Source: Aquipuribacter sp051216895 (GTDB lineage Bacteria > Actinomycetota > Actinomycetes > Actinomycetales > JBBAYJ01). Taken from it: a stretch of 64,000 bases of DNA. The notes under the pieces were generated by a model. It was not told where the DNA came from and made no database searches. It saw nothing but the letters and a program-made list of their open reading frames with translations. The translations under genes and the position numbers were made by a program. The DNA lies in NCBI RefSeq assembly GCF_051216895.1, contig NZ_JBPKAO010000002.1:62001-126000 (forward strand). Reading direction: 5' to 3'. This document shows positions 61,287 through 64,000 of the stretch, in pieces (within the stretch, counting starts at the first letter, position 1; each line of letters begins with the position of its first letter).

Positions 61287-61958
61287 CTACAGCAGGCCGT
61301 GGCGGGAGGCGACGACCACGGCCCGGGTGCGGTCGTCGACGTCCAGCTTGGCGAACACCCGCAGCAGGTGGGTCTTGACGGTCGCCTCGCCGATGTACAG
61401 GCGTCGGCCGATCTCGGCGTTGCTCCAGCCCTCGGCGACGCCTCGGAGCACCTCGGTCTCCCGGGCCGTCAGGTGCGGTGCCGCCGGGGCCCGGACCCGG
61501 TGCAGCAGGCGTGCCGCGACGGCGGGCGCGAGCACGGTCTCGCCGCGGGCCGCCGCCCGGACGCCGGCGACCAGGACCTCCTGGCCCGAGTCCTTGAGCA
61601 GGTAGCCCCGCGCTCCGGCCTCGACCGCGCGCAGGATGTCGGCGTCGGAGTCGTACGTGGTGAGGACCAGCACCGCGGCCCCCGGGTCGCGCCGCAGGAT
61701 CGCCTCGGTGGCGTCCGTGCCGTCGAGGCCGGGCATCCGCAGGTCGGTGAGCAGCACGTCCGGGTCGAGCTCCTGGTGCAGCCGGACGGCCTCGTGACCG
61801 TCGGCGGCCTCACCCACGACCTCCAGGTCCGGTTCGAGACCCAGCAGCGCGACGATGCCGGCCCGGACCACCGGGTGGTCGTCGGCGACCAGCACGGTGA
61901 CGCCGGTCGTCCCGGTGCCGGCCTGCTCCTCGGCGGCCGCCCGGTCCGGGGCGGTCAT
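61287..61958 (-). CDS. NarL/LuxR family response regulator
   Basis: 223 residues. The receiver domain has VLVADDHPVVRAGI (acidic pair), phospho-acceptor Asp in DVLLTDLRMPGLDG, and Lys in YLLKDSG. The LuxR-type helix-turn-helix reads LTARETEVLRGVAEGWSNAE then IGRRLYIGEATVKTHL. ATG overlaps the kinase stop (ATGA), so the pair is coupled. It is last of the ABC permease-kinase-regulator group. Confidence 0.94.
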   Translation of the reverse strand: MTAPDRAAAEEQAGTGTTGVTVLVADDHPVVRAGIVALLGLEPDLEVVGEAADGHEAVRLHQELDPDVLLTDLRMPGLDGTDATEAILRRDPGAAVLVLTTYDSDADILRAVEAGARGYLLKDSGQEVLVAGVRAAARGETVLAPAVAARLLHRVRAPAAPHLTARETEVLRGVAEGWSNAEIGRRLYIGEATVKTHLLRVFAKLDVDDRTRAVVVASRHGLL

Positions 61959-63196
61959 CGGCTCGGCACCTCGACGGCCAGGCGGGTCCCGCCCCCGGTG
62001 ACCGGGTCCAGACCGACCGTGCCGCCCACGTCACCGGCGCGGGCGCGCAGCCCGTCCAGCCCGAAGCCCGCCCCCTGCCGGTCGGGGTCGTAGCCGACCC
62101 CGTCGTCGGTGACCTCCAGCCGCAGCGGACCGGCGGGGTCGCGGTGCAGCCGCAGCCCCACGGTGCGGGCGGCCGCGTGCTTGCGCACGTTGGCCAGGCC
62201 CTCCTGGGCGCTGCGCAGCAGCACCACCGCGGTCTCCGGCGTCAGCACGTCCTCCAGCGAGTCGTCGACGTCGACCTCGACGGTGGTGCCCGTCTCGGTC
62301 GCGAACCGGTCCGCCAGCCGCCCGAGCGCGCCGGCGAGGTCGCTCCCGTGGACGTCGACGGGTGAGAAGGCCGCGACCAGGGCCCGGGCCTCGGCCAGGT
62401 TGGTGCGGGCGACCTCCTCCATGGTCTCCAGCCGCCCCGCGACGACCTCCGGCGGCGACGAGACCAGCTCGCGCCGGGCCACCTGCGACAGCATGACCAG
62501 GCTCGTGAACCCCTGGGCGAGCGTGTCGTGGATGTCGCGGGCCATCGAGGCCTGCACCTGGGCGGCGCCCGCCGCCCGCTCGGCGGCGGCCAGGTCGGTG
62601 CGGGTCGACTCCAGCTGGGCGATGAGGTCCGCCCGGTCGGCCGACTGCTCGACGACCGAGCTGAACCACAGGCCGAGCGTCAGGCTGAACAGGAAGCTGA
62701 CCACGATCGCGACACCGGCGGTGCGCAGGGACCCGACGTCACCGCCGGCGGCGAGCACGAAGCCGGTCAGCGCGGCCAGCGACACCACCGCCGTGGCCAC
62801 GGACGCCCGCAGCCGGCCCTCGACCAGCATCCAGACCTGCGGGTAGGCCAGGAACAGCAGGAACGAGGTACCCCCGCCGCTGACCCACAGCAGCACCGGC
62901 AGCGCGACCACGAGGACGCCCAGGTAGCCGAGGGCCCGCCACTGGGAGCGGTCGCGGGCGGCCGGGCCGCCCAGCACGGCGTAGGCCAGCGCGAGGGCGC
63001 CCAGGGCACCCGCGCCGGCCACCGCCCGGCCGCCGCGGGTCCCGCCGTCCAGGAGCAGGGAGAGCACCGTGAGGCCCAGGACCACCCAGAACGCGGTGTG
63101 CCAGCCCACGACCGCGCGGTCCCAGGCGTGGGGGACCGCCCGGTCCCAGGCGTCCCGCTCCGCGACGGCGGCGCCCGGCGCCGGTGAGGGGGTCAC
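61955..63196 (-). CDS. NarL-type sensor histidine kinase (HisKA_3)
   Basis: 413 residues. N-terminal four or five membrane helices (about 30-180) are followed by a coil and the HisKA_3 box MARDIHDTLAQGFTSLVMLS with the phosphorylated His, and a HATPase_c domain (SAQEGLANVRKHAAARTVGL as N box; LEVTDDGVGYDPD as G1). GTG start. The ABC-2 permease stop is 10 bases upstream. The membrane sensor has no large external loop, as in kinases that watch a partner transporter. Confidence 0.92.
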   Translation of the reverse strand: MTPSPAPGAAVAERDAWDRAVPHAWDRAVVGWHTAFWVVLGLTVLSLLLDGGTRGGRAVAGAGALGALALAYAVLGGPAARDRSQWRALGYLGVLVVALPVLLWVSGGGTSFLLFLAYPQVWMLVEGRLRASVATAVVSLAALTGFVLAAGGDVGSLRTAGVAIVVSFLFSLTLGLWFSSVVEQSADRADLIAQLESTRTDLAAAERAAGAAQVQASMARDIHDTLAQGFTSLVMLSQVARRELVSSPPEVVAGRLETMEEVARTNLAEARALVAAFSPVDVHGSDLAGALGRLADRFATETGTTVEVDVDDSLEDVLTPETAVVLLRSAQEGLANVRKHAAARTVGLRLHRDPAGPLRLEVTDDGVGYDPDRQGAGFGLDGLRARAGDVGGTVGLDPVTGGGTRLAVEVPSR

Positions 63197-63206
63197 GAGC
63201 CCGCCC

Positions 63207-64000
63207 TCAGCCGTGGCGCCGCGGCAGCCAGCGGAACGTCAGCCTGGCCAGCACCAGCCCGGCCAGCAGCCACGCGACGAGCACGACCGCGGTCTCCGTC
63301 GTCTGCCACGAGCCCGAGGGTTCCACCTGGAGCCAGCCCGTGTCATCGAGGAAGACCGACCGCATGCCCTGCGCCATCCACTTGAGCGGGAACAGGGAGG
63401 CGACGTCGACCATCCAGGTCGGCAGCTGGCTGATGACGAAGTACACCCCGGAGATGAACTGCAGGACGATCATGGGCGGCGTCACGATGGCGCTCGCCGA
63501 CCGGGCGTTGGGCGGCACGGAGCTGAAGGCGATCCCCAGGACGGTCCCGGCCGCGGCGCCCAGGACGACGATCCAGGTGAACCGGGCCCACAGCTCGGCC
63601 GTCGCGGGGAGCGTGACGTCGAACAGCAGGACCGCCACGGTCAGCAGGATCACCAGCTGCAGCGCGGTCGTCAGCAGGACCTGCCCGATCTTGCCCAGGA
63701 AGAACGCGACCGGGGGCATGGGGGTGCCCCGCAACCGCTTGAGGGTGCCGTTGTCGCGCTCGATGGCGATCTCGATCGCCATGGTCTGGAAGCTGGTCAG
63801 CAGCACGCCGGCCGCCGCGACACCCGCGACGAAGTACTGGCTGAAGCTGACGCCCGGGGCGATCTCGTCGTCGAACACCGAGCCGAAGATGACCATGAGG
63901 ATGGCCGGGAACAGCAGGCTGAACACCAGCGAGTCCCGCTGCCGGAGGAACTGCAGGGTCTCCACCCGGGTCCGCGAGGCGGCGATCGTCAGGGTGCTCA
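63207..64000 (-). CDS. ABC-2 type transporter permease, truncated by window end
   Basis: About 264 residues visible, the 5' end lies beyond the window. Six membrane helices of an ABC-2 permease: QRDSLVFSLLFPAILMVIFG, YFVAGVAAAGVLLTSF, NGTLKRLRGTPMP in the coupling region, and ANARSASAIV-like and VYFVISQLPTWM segments close to ABC-type drug or lipid exporters. A GTG at 63965 is a possible start, but in-frame ITIAASRTRV-like sequence continues to the edge. It precedes the kinase by 10 bases; an ATPase gene is expected upstream beyond the edge. Confidence 0.9.
   Translation of the reverse strand, partial: STLTIAASRTRVETLQFLRQRDSLVFSLLFPAILMVIFGSVFDDEIAPGVSFSQYFVAGVAAAGVLLTSFQTMAIEIAIERDNGTLKRLRGTPMPPVAFFLGKIGQVLLTTALQLVILLTVAVLLFDVTLPATAELWARFTWIVVLGAAAGTVLGIAFSSVPPNARSASAIVTPPMIVLQFISGVYFVISQLPTWMVDVASLFPLKWMAQGMRSVFLDDTGWLQVEPSGSWQTTETAVVLVAWLLAGLVLARLTFRWLPRRHG

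Overview
The window is 64 kb of very GC-rich DNA (well over 70 percent G+C by eye), with frequent GTG starts, four-base GTGA/ATGA start-stop overlaps and many TANNNT -10 boxes sitting 6-8 bases from a start codon (leaderless mRNAs). With a conservon (cvnABCD), RecBCD, an rpmG-hadA-hadB-murB neighbourhood, an F420-type luciferase-like oxidoreductase and DUF3159, this points to a high-GC actinomycete (Actinomycetota). The family cannot be fixed from the sequence alone. There is no rRNA, CRISPR array, insertion sequence, integrase or prophage; this is mostly ordinary chromosome.

Layout. 1-3.3 kb: end of a GH13 glucosidase, a small membrane protein, a short-chain fatty acid transporter, an ABM monooxygenase. 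3.3-7.1 kb: exported RidA, Tat-exported amine/amino-acid oxidase and an MFS transporter. 7.2-16 kb: recC-recB-recD operon with overlapping stops and starts. 16.2-22.2 kb: quinone oxidoreductase, a secreted beta-solenoid-like protein, a tiny membrane protein and a secreted subtilase. 22.3-36 kb: two blocks of reductive pyrimidine/hydantoin catabolism (dihydropyrimidinase, methylmalonate-semialdehyde dehydrogenase and LLM oxidoreductase; beta-ureidopropionase, an OB-fold protein and a class III aminotransferase) around an acyl-CoA ligase, a BASS symporter, a scar of two gene remnants, a glycerophosphodiesterase and an AI-2E family permease. 36-39.7 kb: CPA2 antiporter, SDR, CopD-like protein. 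39.7-42.8 kb: cvnABCD. 43-52.9 kb: pabB-pabC fusion and recQ-like helicase (divergent), DUF1801 protein, EamA exporter, small proteins, XRE-cupin regulator, DUF3159, CNNM/CorC protein, YajQ. 53-61.3 kb: tRNA-Tyr, GT-C-like membrane protein, tRNA-Thr, tRNA-Met, rpmG, hadA, hadB, lacI/MFS pair, murB, adenosine deaminase. 61.3-64 kb: a NarL-type two-component pair behind an ABC-2 permease cut by the window end.

How genes work together. RecC, RecB and RecD form one translationally coupled repair operon. The hydantoinase and ureidopropionase blocks together would convert dihydropyrimidines to beta-amino acids, then semialdehydes, then acyl-CoA, but no dihydropyrimidine dehydrogenase is present here. 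The exported oxidase releases imines that an exported RidA could hydrolyse outside the membrane. HadA/HadB are paired hot-dog dehydratases next to rpmG, as in mycobacteria.

Most worth a second look: a leaderless ten-codon ORF ending in Pro-Pro-Pro-Pro-Ala ahead of the EamA exporter, with alternative hairpins that could mask its ribosome site; a stand-alone phage-spike-like OB-fold protein inside the ureidopropionase operon; a leaderless arginine-rich 29-codon ORF coupled to the CNNM gene; the exported RidA-oxidase pair; and a deletion scar joining remnants of a TetR regulator and a VOC protein.
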